Shown: in pieces, positions 18,954 to 27,923 of the stretch
Layout: the number at the start of each line of letters is the position of its first letter
Numbering within the stretch: the first letter of the stretch is position 1
Source of the DNA: Paracoccus chinensis
GTDB lineage: Bacteria > Pseudomonadota > Alphaproteobacteria > Rhodobacterales > Rhodobacteraceae
Direction of reading: 5' to 3'
DNA: 64,000 nucleotides
NCBI RefSeq assembly: GCF_900102885.1
Contig: NZ_FNGE01000003.1
Coordinates: 1-64,000, forward strand
Translations under genes and position numbers: made by a program
Notes under the pieces: model-generated
What the model was told of the DNA's origin: nothing
The model's database searches: none
What the model saw: the letters and a program-made list of their open reading frames with translations, nothing else

Positions 18954-18967
18954 ACTAGTATGGTAGT
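18954..18967 (+). promoter_or_regulatory. Candidate operator/promoter of the hexuronate operon
   Basis: ACTAGTATGGTAGT has dyad symmetry (ACTA...TAGT), with TTGACT as a possible -35 overlapping it at 18951-18956, 33 bases before the regulator gene. The spacing and symmetry suit a GntR/FadR-type repressor acting on its own operon. The -10 is not clear. Confidence 0.4.
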
Positions 18968-18999
18968 AGAGAGCTAGCTGGCGACAGGGAGCAGGACGG

Positions 19000-19701
19000 A
19001 TGGCGAATCCTTCACAGGGTCAGGTGCTGGAACACAGGACGGCAGTAGGGCCGCAGCTTTACCGCATTCTGCGTGACCGGATCATCCGGGGCGACTTCGC
19101 CCCCGGCGCGCGCCTGTCGGAAACCGAGATCGCCTCGATCTACGCCGTTTCGCGCCAGCCTGTGCGCGAGGCCTTCATCAAGCTGGCCGAGGAGATGCTG
19201 GTCGAGGTGCGCCCGCAGCGCGGCACCTTTGTCAGCCTGATCTCGGTTCCCGCGGTCACCACCGCGCGCTTCATCCGTGAGGCGGTCGAGGCGGATATCG
19301 TCCGCCGCGTGGCCCGGACCGCCGATGACGCCGCCATCGCGACCCTGGACGCGCAGATCCGCACGCAGAATGCCCTTGTCACGGCCGGGGGCGAGGCCTT
19401 CATGGCCGCCGACGAGCAGTTCCACCGGACGCTGGCCGAGATCGCGGGGCAGGGCGCAGTCGCGGATTACCTTGAGAACCTGAAGATCCAGATGAACCGC
19501 GTCCGCTATATCAGCGTCCGGCAGCCGTCCCGCAGCAGGCTGGTTGCGCAGCACACCGAGGTGGTCGAGGCGATCCGCGCCCGTGATCCTTCGCGCGCCG
19601 AGGCCGCCATGCGCGCCCACCTGCAGGAGATCCTCGTGGACCTGCCCGGCGTCGTTGCCGCCCATCCCGATTTCTTCACCTCGGCGGAGCTTGTCGGATG
19701 A
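19000..19701 (+). CDS. GntR-family (FCD domain) regulator of hexuronate catabolism
   Basis: A 233-residue regulator with an N-terminal winged helix (LYRILRDRIIRGDFAPGARLSETEIASIYAVSRQPVREAFIKLAEEMLVEVRPQRGTFV in three runs) and a C-terminal all-helical FCD ligand domain (about residues 88-215) with metal-site histidines in FHRTLAEIA, QHTEVVEAI and MRAHLQEI. It is the first gene of the operon and overlaps the epimerase gene by four bases. Members near uxu genes respond to fructuronate or related uronates, and that role is inferred here from context. Confidence 0.9.
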   Translation: MANPSQGQVLEHRTAVGPQLYRILRDRIIRGDFAPGARLSETEIASIYAVSRQPVREAFIKLAEEMLVEVRPQRGTFVSLISVPAVTTARFIREAVEADIVRRVARTADDAAIATLDAQIRTQNALVTAGGEAFMAADEQFHRTLAEIAGQGAVADYLENLKIQMNRVRYISVRQPSRSRLVAQHTEVVEAIRARDPSRAEAAMRAHLQEILVDLPGVVAAHPDFFTSAELVG

Positions 19702-20930
19702 ACGCCCCCCCACGTTCCCGCATCGCGGATGAGGCCGCCCAGCGCGCCGACTGGTTCTGGACCGACTTCCTGCCGGTGTGGCTCGATCGTGTGCAGGACC
19801 CCGAAGGCGGCGTCCATGACGCGCTGGACCAGGACGGCGTTCCGCGGGCCGAGGGACCCAGGACGGTGCTCGCCCAGGCACGGACGCTGTTCGTGCTGTC
19901 GCATCTGGCGCTGCTGTCCGGGGACCCCGCCCTGACCGGGATGGCCGCGCGGCAGCGGCAGTTCCTCGCCCGGCTGCGGAAGGCGCCCGGCCTTTACCGT
20001 TTCGCAGCTGCGCCCTCGGGCGTGCCGACCGGCGAGCCCTTGGACGAGCGGGCGCGCAGCTATGACCAGACCTTCCTGATTCTGGCGCTGTCCACTTGGA
20101 ACCGCCTCTCGCCCTCGGCCGAATGCGAGGCCGAGATAGAAGCCTGCTGGCAGGCCCTGGCGACCACCCTGACCGACCCCGCGACCGGCCTGCTGCTGGA
20201 AGATGACGGGCTGGCCGATCCCGCAGCGCCGGAGGCGCCGCCCCGCGCGCAGAACCCGCACATGCATTTATACGAGGCCTGCCTGCAGGCCTTCGAGATG
20301 TCGGGATGCAGGGAATGGCTGCACCGGGCGCAGGTCGTCCGGGCGACCGCATTGCGATATTTCCTCGATGAGGACAGCGGCACGGTCGCCGAGTTCCTGA
20401 CGTCCGGCCTGCAGCCCCTGCCGGACCCGTCCGGCCTGCGCCGCGAGATCGGGCACCAGTGCGAATGGGCCTGGCTGCTGATGCGCGAGGTCGAACTGGG
20501 CGGCGACCCGGCGATGAACGGCATCGCCGCGAGGCTGCTTGGTTTTGCATCCCGGCACGGCTTCGCGGCATCGGGGCCGATGGAGGGCGCCTGCTTCGAC
20601 GCGGTGTCGGCGGAAGGCGGCGTGATGGAGGAAAGCTTCCTTCTCTGGCCGCAGACCGAGGCGATCAAGGCCCATGCCGTGCGCCACATGGCAGGGGAAC
20701 CCGGCGCGGGCGAAGCCGCGCAGCAGTTGCTGTGCCTCATGTTCCGCCGCTGGTTCGACGGCCGCCCGGCCTATGTGAACCAGCTTGGCGCCGATGCCGA
20801 GACGCTTCAGCCCCAGGCGCTGACGCGGCTCATGTATCACGTCGTTCTCGCACTGACGGAGGGAGTGCGGGCGCGGCTCTGGCCCGGAATGGACCGGGCC
20901 GGAAACAGACCAGGGGAGGAGAAACCATGA
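19698..20930 (+). CDS. AGE-family epimerase/isomerase (N-acylglucosamine 2-epimerase-like)
   Basis: A 410-residue (alpha/alpha)6-barrel protein. Family residues are YDQTFLILALS, NPHMHLYEACLQAFE (catalytic His and Glu), GHQCEWAWLLM (second His/Glu pair) and the C-terminal EESFLLWPQTEAIKAH. Known members epimerise sugars at C2 or interconvert aldose and ketose (mannose isomerase, AlsE-like). Its place as second gene of a uronate operon, coupled by ATGA to the regulator and to the TRAP gene, suggests it feeds a mannose- or mannuronate-type sugar into the pathway. The substrate is not proven by sequence. Confidence 0.85.
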   Translation: MNAPPRSRIADEAAQRADWFWTDFLPVWLDRVQDPEGGVHDALDQDGVPRAEGPRTVLAQARTLFVLSHLALLSGDPALTGMAARQRQFLARLRKAPGLYRFAAAPSGVPTGEPLDERARSYDQTFLILALSTWNRLSPSAECEAEIEACWQALATTLTDPATGLLLEDDGLADPAAPEAPPRAQNPHMHLYEACLQAFEMSGCREWLHRAQVVRATALRYFLDEDSGTVAEFLTSGLQPLPDPSGLRREIGHQCEWAWLLMREVELGGDPAMNGIAARLLGFASRHGFAASGPMEGACFDAVSAEGGVMEESFLLWPQTEAIKAHAVRHMAGEPGAGEAAQQLLCLMFRRWFDGRPAYVNQLGADAETLQPQALTRLMYHVVLALTEGVRARLWPGMDRAGNRPGEEKP

Positions 20931-21907
20931 TCAACCTGAAGACTACCGGCCTTGCGGCCGTCCTGCTGGCCTCGACCACGGTCGGGGCGCTGGCGGAAAT
21001 CCAGTTCGCGCTGTCCACGTCGCAGAACGCGACCGATCCGCTGGCCATCGCGATGGACGCCGCGGCGGCCCGGATCGAGGAACGCTCGGGGGGCGAGATC
21101 GACGTGACGGTGTACCCGTCCTCGCAGCTCGGCTCGGACAACGACGTGCTTGAACAGATCCGCAACGGCGCGGCGATTGCCGTGCTGGTCGACGCGGGGC
21201 GGCTTGCGCCGTTCAAGAAGGAACTGGGCATCCTTTCGGCGCCCTACCTCGTCGAGGACTGGACGCAATACGCGGCCATCACCTCGTCCGAGCCCTACAA
21301 GCAGTGGGTCGAGGACATGGCGGCCAGCTCGGGCATCCGGCTTCTGAACTACAACTGGTTCCAGGGCACCCGGCAGATGTTCACCAACGCGCCCGTGACG
21401 AAGGCCGAGGATCTGAGCGGCGTCCGCGTCCGCACCATCGACGCGCCCGGCTGGCTTGCCACGGTCAACGCCATGGGCGCGACCGCCGTGCCGATGCCCT
21501 GGTCCGAGGTCTATTCGGCGCTTCAGATGGGGGCCATCGACGGGGCCGAAGCCCAGCTGACCGGCGCCTACGGCATCAAGCTGCACGAGGTGACGAAGAA
21601 CCTGGCCTTCACCGGCCATGTCCAGCTGCTGACCGGGCTCGCGACGTCCGAGTCGTGGTTCAAGGGCCTGACGCCCGAACATCAGGCCATCCTGACCGAG
21701 GAACTGCAGAAGGCGGGCGACGAGGCCTCGGCCGCCACCGTCGCCAAGGGCGAGGAGGTCCTGGCCGAGATGAAGGCCGCGGGCGTGACTGTCAACGAGG
21801 TCGATCCGGCCGAGTTCAAGGCCCGGACCGAGGGCGTTTATGCCGAGATGGGACTGGTGGAAGCCCGCGCCGCCCTGCAGCCGTTCATCGACGCCGTCAA
21901 GCGCTGA
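20927..21907 (+). CDS. TRAP transporter solute-binding protein (DctP family), probably uronate-specific
   Basis: A 326-residue periplasmic protein with a signal peptide (TTGLAAVLLASTTVGALA), then EIQFALSTSQNATDPLAIAMD, SGGEIDVTVYPSSQLG, the carboxylate-binding Arg region SGVRVRTIDAPGWL, and MGAIDGAEAQL. DctP proteins bind organic acids through that arginine; several relatives are known to bind glucuronate and galacturonate. Its ATG overlaps the epimerase stop (ATGA) and follows a GGGGAGGA site. The membrane subunits follow directly. Confidence 0.92.
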   Translation: MINLKTTGLAAVLLASTTVGALAEIQFALSTSQNATDPLAIAMDAAAARIEERSGGEIDVTVYPSSQLGSDNDVLEQIRNGAAIAVLVDAGRLAPFKKELGILSAPYLVEDWTQYAAITSSEPYKQWVEDMAASSGIRLLNYNWFQGTRQMFTNAPVTKAEDLSGVRVRTIDAPGWLATVNAMGATAVPMPWSEVYSALQMGAIDGAEAQLTGAYGIKLHEVTKNLAFTGHVQLLTGLATSESWFKGLTPEHQAILTEELQKAGDEASAATVAKGEEVLAEMKAAGVTVNEVDPAEFKARTEGVYAEMGLVEARAALQPFIDAVKR

Positions 21908-21968
21908 CACCATGCCCGGGCGCGGCCAATGGTGCCGCACCCGGGTCATGCGCGATCGGAGACATCCC

Positions 21969-22460
21969 ATGTTGAAGAAGCTTGATCGCCTCGAGGAGGT
22001 GGTGGCCGTCATTGTCCTGTCGGGAACGGTACTGGCCGTGCTGGTCGGCGCCATCGGCCGCGCCATCGGCCGCCCTTACCCGGCCGCGCCCGAGGTCGCG
22101 CAGCTCCTGCTGATCTGGACGGTCATGCTGGGGGCCGACCTAGTGATGAAGCGGGGCGACCACATCCGCATTTCCGCCATCCCGGACGCGCTGCCGCCGG
22201 GCGCACGCCGCTTGGTGCACCTGTTCTGCGTCACCTGCATGCTGCTGTTCCTCGGCTATGCGGGCTGGCTCGGCTGGCATCTCGCAATGTCGAACTGGGC
22301 GCGCGAGATGGGGGCCTCGGGGCTGTCCTATGGCTGGGTCACGCTGGCGATGCCGGTGGGCTGCCTGCTGATGTCGATCTCGCTGATACGGCGGCTGCTC
22401 GGCCACGGCCTGCTTTATTCGATCGAGCCCGAGCATCACCAGCAGGAGTATCCGCTATGA
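21969..22460 (+). CDS. TRAP transporter small membrane subunit (DctQ family)
   Basis: A 163-residue protein with four hydrophobic segments, starting MLKKLDRLEEVVAVIVLSGT. The family motif RPYPAAPEVAQLLLIWTVMLGADLVMKRGDHIRI is present in order. The chosen ATG is preceded by CGGAGA, and upstream in-frame starts lie in the binding-protein gene. It pairs with the large subunit, whose gene overlaps by ATGA. Confidence 0.9.
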   Translation: MLKKLDRLEEVVAVIVLSGTVLAVLVGAIGRAIGRPYPAAPEVAQLLLIWTVMLGADLVMKRGDHIRISAIPDALPPGARRLVHLFCVTCMLLFLGYAGWLGWHLAMSNWAREMGASGLSYGWVTLAMPVGCLLMSISLIRRLLGHGLLYSIEPEHHQQEYPL

Positions 22461-23749
22461 CCTCCTTCGTGCTTCTGTGCATCGCGCTCGGGTTCATGGC
22501 GATCGGGATGCCAGTGGGCTTTGCCATCGGGGTGGCGAGCCTGAGCTACTTCCTGCTGCCCGCGACCATCATGCCCGACATCACGGCAGTGCAGCGCATC
22601 GTCGCGGCCAGCCAATCCTTTCCGCTGCTGGCGGTGCCGCTGTTCATCCTGGTCGGGCACCTGATGAACGGCTCGGGGATCACGCCCAGGATGATGGTTC
22701 TGGCCACCACGCTGGCGGGCTGGATGCGCGGCGGGCTGGCGCAGGTCAGCCTGCTGCTGTCGGCGCTGATGGGCGGGATCTCGGGCTCGGCCGTGGCGGA
22801 CGCGGCCATGCAGTCGCGCATTCTGGGCGGGCCGATGATGAAGGAGGGTTATTCCCCCGGCTTCACCGGCGCGCTGCTGTCCATCGGCGGGCTGATCACG
22901 GCCACGATCCCGCCGAGCCTTGGGCTGATCCTTTACGGCTTTCTGGGCGAGGTCTCGATCGGGCGGCTGTTCATCGCCGGGATCGTTCCGGGCGTGCTGC
23001 TGACCATCGCCTTGATGATCGCCACGGCTTGGGTGTCGAAGGCGCGCGACTACAAGCCGGTGAACGACCGGCTGCCGACCTTCGCCGAGGTCGTGGCGGC
23101 GGTGAAGACCAGCTTCTGGGCAATCCTGTTCCCCGTCTGGCTGATCGTCGGCATCCGCTTCGGTCTTTTCACCCCCTCCGAGGCCGGCGCCTTTGCCGTG
23201 GCCTATGCCGTGATCGTGGGCGGGCTGATCTACCGCGAATTGACCTGGGCCGCGATGGTCGAGGCGCTGCTGCTGTCGGTGCGCGACATCGGCATGATCA
23301 TGATCATCATCCTGCTGTCCGGCGCCTTCGGCTATGTCATCACCTTCGAACGCGTGCCGAGCACACTGGCGGAACTCGCGCTGGGGCTCTTCTCGTCGCA
23401 GACGGCGCTTCTGTTCACGATATCGGGCTTCCTGCTGGTCTTCGGGATGCTGGTCGAGGCGACCGTGATCGTGATGCTGCTGACGCCGATCCTTGTGCCG
23501 GTGATCACGGCCGCGGGCATCGACCCGGTGCATTTCGGGCTGGTGATGATGACGCTGGTCACCTTCGGCGGCATGACCCCGCCCGTGGGCGTGTCCATGT
23601 TCACCGTCTGCGGCATCCTGAAATGCAGCTACAAGGACTATACGGTCGAGGCGATACCGCTGTTCGCGGCGGTTCTTGCGGTCGTGATCATCATGATCCT
23701 GTTCCCGGACGTGGTGATGTTCCTGCCCGACGCGATGATGGGGGGCTGA
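22457..23749 (+). CDS. TRAP transporter large membrane subunit (DctM family)
   Basis: A 430-residue inner-membrane protein with about 12 helices. Typical features are GMPVGFAIGVASLSYF at the start, the central ALMGGISGSAVADAAMQS, and TFGGMTPPVGVSMFTVCGI near the end. It provides the Na+-coupled translocation path for the uronate-type acid captured by the DctP protein. ATG 22457 overlaps the small-subunit stop. Confidence 0.92.
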   Translation: MTSFVLLCIALGFMAIGMPVGFAIGVASLSYFLLPATIMPDITAVQRIVAASQSFPLLAVPLFILVGHLMNGSGITPRMMVLATTLAGWMRGGLAQVSLLLSALMGGISGSAVADAAMQSRILGGPMMKEGYSPGFTGALLSIGGLITATIPPSLGLILYGFLGEVSIGRLFIAGIVPGVLLTIALMIATAWVSKARDYKPVNDRLPTFAEVVAAVKTSFWAILFPVWLIVGIRFGLFTPSEAGAFAVAYAVIVGGLIYRELTWAAMVEALLLSVRDIGMIMIIILLSGAFGYVITFERVPSTLAELALGLFSSQTALLFTISGFLLVFGMLVEATVIVMLLTPILVPVITAAGIDPVHFGLVMMTLVTFGGMTPPVGVSMFTVCGILKCSYKDYTVEAIPLFAAVLAVVIIMILFPDVVMFLPDAMMGG

Positions 23750-23753
23750 TCCG

Positions 23754-25247
23754 GTGATCCTTCATCCCGACCGCCTGTTCCCGGCGGACCCCGCCACCCG
23801 CGCCATCGCCCGCGATCTCTACGCGGCCGTCGCGGAAAAGCCGATCGTCTCGCCGCACGGGCATACCGACCCGCGCTGGTGGGGCGAGAACCCCGCCTTC
23901 GCTGATCCCGCCGAGCTGTTCGTCATCCCCGACCACTACGTCGTGCGGATGCTGGTCAGCCAGGGCGTCTCCTACGAAGCGCTCGGCATCGGCGAGGGGG
24001 CCGAACGGGACGCGCGCGCCATCTGGCGGACCTTTGCCGCGCATTACCACCTGTTCCGCGGCACGCCTTCGCGCCTGTGGCTGGACCATGCGCTGTCCGA
24101 GGTCTTCGGCATGACCGAGCGCCTGTCGCCCGCCAATGCCGATGCGCAGTTCGACGCCATCGCGGAAAGGCTGGCCGACCCGACCTATCGCCCGCGCGCA
24201 CTTTACGAGCGGTTCAACATCGAGGTGATCGCCACCACGGACTCGGCGCTGGACGACCTGCGCTGGCACCGCATGGCGCGCGACAGCGGCTGGAAGGGCC
24301 GTGTCCTGCCGACCTACCGCCCCGACAGCGTGATCGATCCCGAAAGCGACGGCTTCGCCGCCAATCTCGACCGCCTGGGCGAGATCACCGGCTGCGACAC
24401 GGGCCGCTGGACCGGCTACCTTGACGCGCACCGTGCCCGCCGCGCCTTCTTCCGCGAGATGGGCGCGACCGCCACCGACCACGGCCATCCGACTCCGCAG
24501 ACCGCCGACCTGCCCGCGGCCGAGGCCGAACGGCTGTTCGACCGCATCCGCAAGGGCACGGCCTCGCGCGGAGATGCCGAGCTTTTCCGCGCTCAGATGC
24601 TGACCGAGATGGCCCGCATGTCCGTCGAGGACGGGCTTGTCATGCAGCTTCACGCCGGATCGTTCCGCGCCCACAGCGCCGAAGTCTTGGCGCGCTATGG
24701 CCGGGACCGCGGCTTCGACATCCCGGTTCCGGTCAGCTTCACGGCCGCGCTGAAGCCGCTGCTGGATGCGGTCGGGCTGGACCGGAAGCTGCGGCTGATC
24801 CTGTTCACGCTGGACGAGACGACCTATTCGCGCGAACTGGCGCCCTTGGCTGGGGCCTATCCCTGCCTGCGTCTCGGCCCGCCCTGGTGGTTCCACGACA
24901 GCTTCGAGGGCATCCGCCGCTTCCGCGAGATGACGGTCGAGACGGCGGGCTTCCACAACACCGTGGGCTTCAACGACGACACCCGCGCCCTGTGCTCGAT
25001 TCCCGCCCGCCATGACGTGAGCCGCCGTTCGGACGCGGCCTTTCTTGCCGGGTTGGTGGTGACGCACCGGCTGGACGAGGCCGAGGCCCATGAACTCGCC
25101 CCGTTGCTTGCCTGCGATCTCGCGCGCGAGGGATACCGGCTGGAGAGAGGCGCCCGGGGAGCGCGCCCTGGGGGCATCGACGACATCGGGACTCCGGTCC
25201 CGCCTGCCCGTGGTCGGACGGCCACGGCAACGCAGTTTGAAGGATAA
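23754..25247 (+). CDS. uxaC: Glucuronate isomerase (uronate isomerase)
   Basis: Converts D-glucuronate to D-fructuronate (or galacturonate to tagaturonate). It starts with GTG four bases after the TRAP gene. It has the amidohydrolase-fold start VSPHGHTDPRWW (HxH metal-type motif), the internal LYERFNIEVIATTDSALDDL, VMQLHAGSFRAHS and the C-terminal VGFNDDTRALCSIPARHDVSRRSDAAFLAGLV. At 497 residues it is about 25 longer than usual because of a Gly/Arg/Pro-rich tail after REGYRLERG. It is the first catabolic enzyme of the operon. Confidence 0.93.
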   Translation: MILHPDRLFPADPATRAIARDLYAAVAEKPIVSPHGHTDPRWWGENPAFADPAELFVIPDHYVVRMLVSQGVSYEALGIGEGAERDARAIWRTFAAHYHLFRGTPSRLWLDHALSEVFGMTERLSPANADAQFDAIAERLADPTYRPRALYERFNIEVIATTDSALDDLRWHRMARDSGWKGRVLPTYRPDSVIDPESDGFAANLDRLGEITGCDTGRWTGYLDAHRARRAFFREMGATATDHGHPTPQTADLPAAEAERLFDRIRKGTASRGDAELFRAQMLTEMARMSVEDGLVMQLHAGSFRAHSAEVLARYGRDRGFDIPVPVSFTAALKPLLDAVGLDRKLRLILFTLDETTYSRELAPLAGAYPCLRLGPPWWFHDSFEGIRRFREMTVETAGFHNTVGFNDDTRALCSIPARHDVSRRSDAAFLAGLVVTHRLDEAEAHELAPLLACDLAREGYRLERGARGARPGGIDDIGTPVPPARGRTATATQFEG

Positions 25248-25257
25248 GGGAAGTTCA

Positions 25258-26466
25258 ATGCGACACACCTGGCGCTGGTTCGGTCCCAAGGACCGGGTTT
25301 CGATTGACGACATGCTGCAGGCCGGCGTGCAGGGCGTCGTCACCGCCCTGCACCACGTCCCGACCGGCGCCGTCTGGACGCCCGAAGAGATCGCCAGGCG
25401 CCAGGCCGAGCTTGCGGTCATGCGCGACGGGAGCCCCTCGGGGCTGAAATGGGAGGTGATCGAGAGCCTGCCCGTCAGCGAGGCGATCAAGACCCAGACC
25501 GGCGACTGGCGCGAGCATGTCGCGAACTGGATCACCTCGATGCGGCACCTGCGCGACGCGGGGATCGAGGTCTTGTGCTACAACTTCATGCCGGTGCTGG
25601 ACTGGACCCGCACCGACCTCGCTTGGCGCCGTCCCAACGGGGCCCGCTGCATGCGTTTCGACTTCATCGACTTCGCCGCTTTCGACATCCACATCCTGCA
25701 GCGCAAGGGCGCGGCCGAGGACTTCCCCGAGGAGATCCGCGACGAGGCCGCCCGCCGCTTTGCCGCCATGGACGATGCCCGGCGCGAGGAACTGGCCGGC
25801 AACGTGGTCTTCGGCTTGCCGGGCGCGGCAGAAAGCTTCAGCCTTCAGGACGTGCGCGACCTTCTGGAAAGCTATGCGCCCGTGACCGACGCGGTGCTGC
25901 GCCGGCATTTCCACGATTTCCTCGAACAGGTGGCCCCTGTCGCGCAGGAGATCGGGATGCGGCTCTGCTGCCACCCGGACGACCCGCCCTTCGGCCTGCT
26001 GGGCCTGCCCCGCGTCATGTCCACCGAGGCTGACTATGCCGAGCGCATGGCGGCGGTGGACCTGCCCGCGAACGGCATCACGCTGTGCTCGGGCTCGCTG
26101 GGGGCGCGGCCGGACAACGACCTGCCCGGCATGATGGACCGGCTGGGCGACCGGGTGCATTTCCTGCACCTGCGGAACGTACGGCGCGACACGGACGCGA
26201 TCCGGGGCTCGTTCTTCGAGGACGAGCATCTCGGCGGCCAGACCGACATGGTGGCGCTGATGGCTGCGATCCTGCGCGAGGAGGCCCGCCGCCGTGACGC
26301 CGGCCGCCCCGATGCCGTGATCCCGATGCGCCCCGACCACGGGCAGGACATCCTCGACGACATCGGCCGTGGCGGCCAGCCCGGCTATCCCGCCATCGGC
26401 CGCCTCAAGGGTCTGGCCGAACTGCGCGGGGTCGAGATGGCGCTGAGCCACAAGGGGGCGGCATGA
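25258..26466 (+). CDS. uxuA: Mannonate dehydratase
   Basis: A 402-residue TIM-barrel enzyme that dehydrates D-mannonate to 2-keto-3-deoxygluconate. It begins MRHTWRWFGPKDRVSIDDM. Likely metal or active-site motifs are IEVLCYNFMPVLDW, LCCHPDDPPFGLLG, ITLCSGSLGAR, FLHLRNVRR and the His/Asp in PMRPDHGQDILDD. An AGGATAAGGG site precedes the ATG; in-frame starts upstream lie inside uxaC. It overlaps uxuB by ATGA. Confidence 0.94.
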   Translation: MRHTWRWFGPKDRVSIDDMLQAGVQGVVTALHHVPTGAVWTPEEIARRQAELAVMRDGSPSGLKWEVIESLPVSEAIKTQTGDWREHVANWITSMRHLRDAGIEVLCYNFMPVLDWTRTDLAWRRPNGARCMRFDFIDFAAFDIHILQRKGAAEDFPEEIRDEAARRFAAMDDARREELAGNVVFGLPGAAESFSLQDVRDLLESYAPVTDAVLRRHFHDFLEQVAPVAQEIGMRLCCHPDDPPFGLLGLPRVMSTEADYAERMAAVDLPANGITLCSGSLGARPDNDLPGMMDRLGDRVHFLHLRNVRRDTDAIRGSFFEDEHLGGQTDMVALMAAILREEARRRDAGRPDAVIPMRPDHGQDILDDIGRGGQPGYPAIGRLKGLAELRGVEMALSHKGAA

Positions 26467-27923
26467 GCAGTCTCCGGCTGACCTCGATCGCGGACCTGCC
26501 GCCCCGCGTCCGGCGGCCCGCCTATGACCCGGCGGCGCATGGGGCTGGTATCCTGCATCTCGGCCTCGGCGCCTTCCACCGGGCGCATCAGGCGGTCTGC
26601 ACCGACGATGCGCTGGCGGCGGGCGGCGGCGACTGGCGCATCATCGGCGCGAACCTCCGCAGCCGCGACATCGCGCAGGCGCTGAACGACCAGAACGGGC
26701 TTTACACAGTGCTGGAGCGGTCCGAGCAGGACCGCGCCCGCGTGATCGCCGCCCATGCCCGCGCCATCGGCGGCGACGCGGTCGAGATCCTGCGTGCGGC
26801 CTGCGACCCGGCCATCCGTATCCTGTCGCTGACCGTGTCCGAAAAGGCCTATGGTATCGACCGGACAACGATGGATGCGGACACCGGCCATCCGGCGGTG
26901 GCCCATGACCTGACGCAGCCGCAGGCGCCACAGGGCGTGCTGGGGATCATCACCGCCGCCCTTGCGGCGCGGCGCGAGGCGGAAACGGCGCCCTTCACGG
27001 TCCTTTGCTGCGACAACCTGCCGGACAACGGGGCGCTGCTGCGTGCGGGCGTCACGGGCTTCGCCCGCCGCCTCGACCCCGGCCTTGCGGACTGGATCGC
27101 GGACAACGTGGCCTTCCCCGCGACCATGGTGGACCGCATCACCCCGGCCGTGACCGACAAGACGCTGGCCGATGTCGAGGCCCTGACCGGCCGCTGCGAC
27201 CTCGCCTGCGTCGAGACCGAGCCCTTCAGCCAGTGGGTGATCGAGGACCATTTCCCGCAGGGCCGCCCCGATTGGGAAGCAGGCGGGGCCGAGTTCGTCC
27301 GCGACGTGCGTGCGCATGAGGCGATGAAGCTGCGGATGCTGAACGGCAGCCATTCGCTGATCGCCTATGCCGGGCAGATGCTCGGGCTGCCCTATGTCCG
27401 GGATGCCGTGGCCGATCCCGATCTCGCGCCGCTGATCCGCCGCCACATGCAGGCGGCCGGCACGACGCTGCCGCAGGGCGCGGGGCTCGACCCCGACAGC
27501 TATGCCGTGGCGCTGATGGCGCGTTTCGCCAACCCCGCCATCGCCCACCAGACCCGCCAGATCGCCATGGACGGGACCGAGAAGCTGCCGCAGCGCTGGT
27601 TCGCGCCCGCCGCCGAGGTGCTGCAGGCAGGCGCCAACGCCCGTCCCTTCGCGCTGGCCACCGCCATCTGGCTGGCCTGGCTTTCGCAGCTTGCCGCATC
27701 AGGTCAGGCCCCCGACGATCCGCGCGGGGCGGCGCTGCTGGATCTCGCCCGCCGGGCAGGGGGCGACGATGCGGCGCTGACGCGCTCGGTGCTGGCGCTG
27801 CCGGGGCTGGCGCCGGCGGCCGTGACGGGCAATCCTGCCTTCACCGAAACGGTGCAGGCGATGCTGAGCCGCATCCGCCGCGATGGCCTGCGCCCTGTCC
27901 TGAAGGCCGAGTTGACCGCATGA
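26463..27923 (+). CDS. uxuB: D-mannonate oxidoreductase / fructuronate reductase (mannitol dehydrogenase family)
   Basis: A 486-residue long-chain dehydrogenase that interconverts fructuronate and mannonate with NAD(H). The N-terminal Rossmann part has GILHLGLGAFHRAHQAV. The catalytic segment has the K-x5-N-x2-H arrangement in AMKLRMLNGSHSLIAYAGQ. The C-terminal helical domain follows. The order uxaC-uxuA-uxuB and the ATGA couplings support the fructuronate reductase role over mannitol dehydrogenase. Confidence 0.92.
   Translation: MSSLRLTSIADLPPRVRRPAYDPAAHGAGILHLGLGAFHRAHQAVCTDDALAAGGGDWRIIGANLRSRDIAQALNDQNGLYTVLERSEQDRARVIAAHARAIGGDAVEILRAACDPAIRILSLTVSEKAYGIDRTTMDADTGHPAVAHDLTQPQAPQGVLGIITAALAARREAETAPFTVLCCDNLPDNGALLRAGVTGFARRLDPGLADWIADNVAFPATMVDRITPAVTDKTLADVEALTGRCDLACVETEPFSQWVIEDHFPQGRPDWEAGGAEFVRDVRAHEAMKLRMLNGSHSLIAYAGQMLGLPYVRDAVADPDLAPLIRRHMQAAGTTLPQGAGLDPDSYAVALMARFANPAIAHQTRQIAMDGTEKLPQRWFAPAAEVLQAGANARPFALATAIWLAWLSQLAASGQAPDDPRGAALLDLARRAGGDDAALTRSVLALPGLAPAAVTGNPAFTETVQAMLSRIRRDGLRPVLKAELTA

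Noticed and set aside
18761..18958. Small plus-strand frame between sulP and the GntR gene
   Set aside because: No ribosome binding site, low-quality composition, overlaps regulatory sequence.
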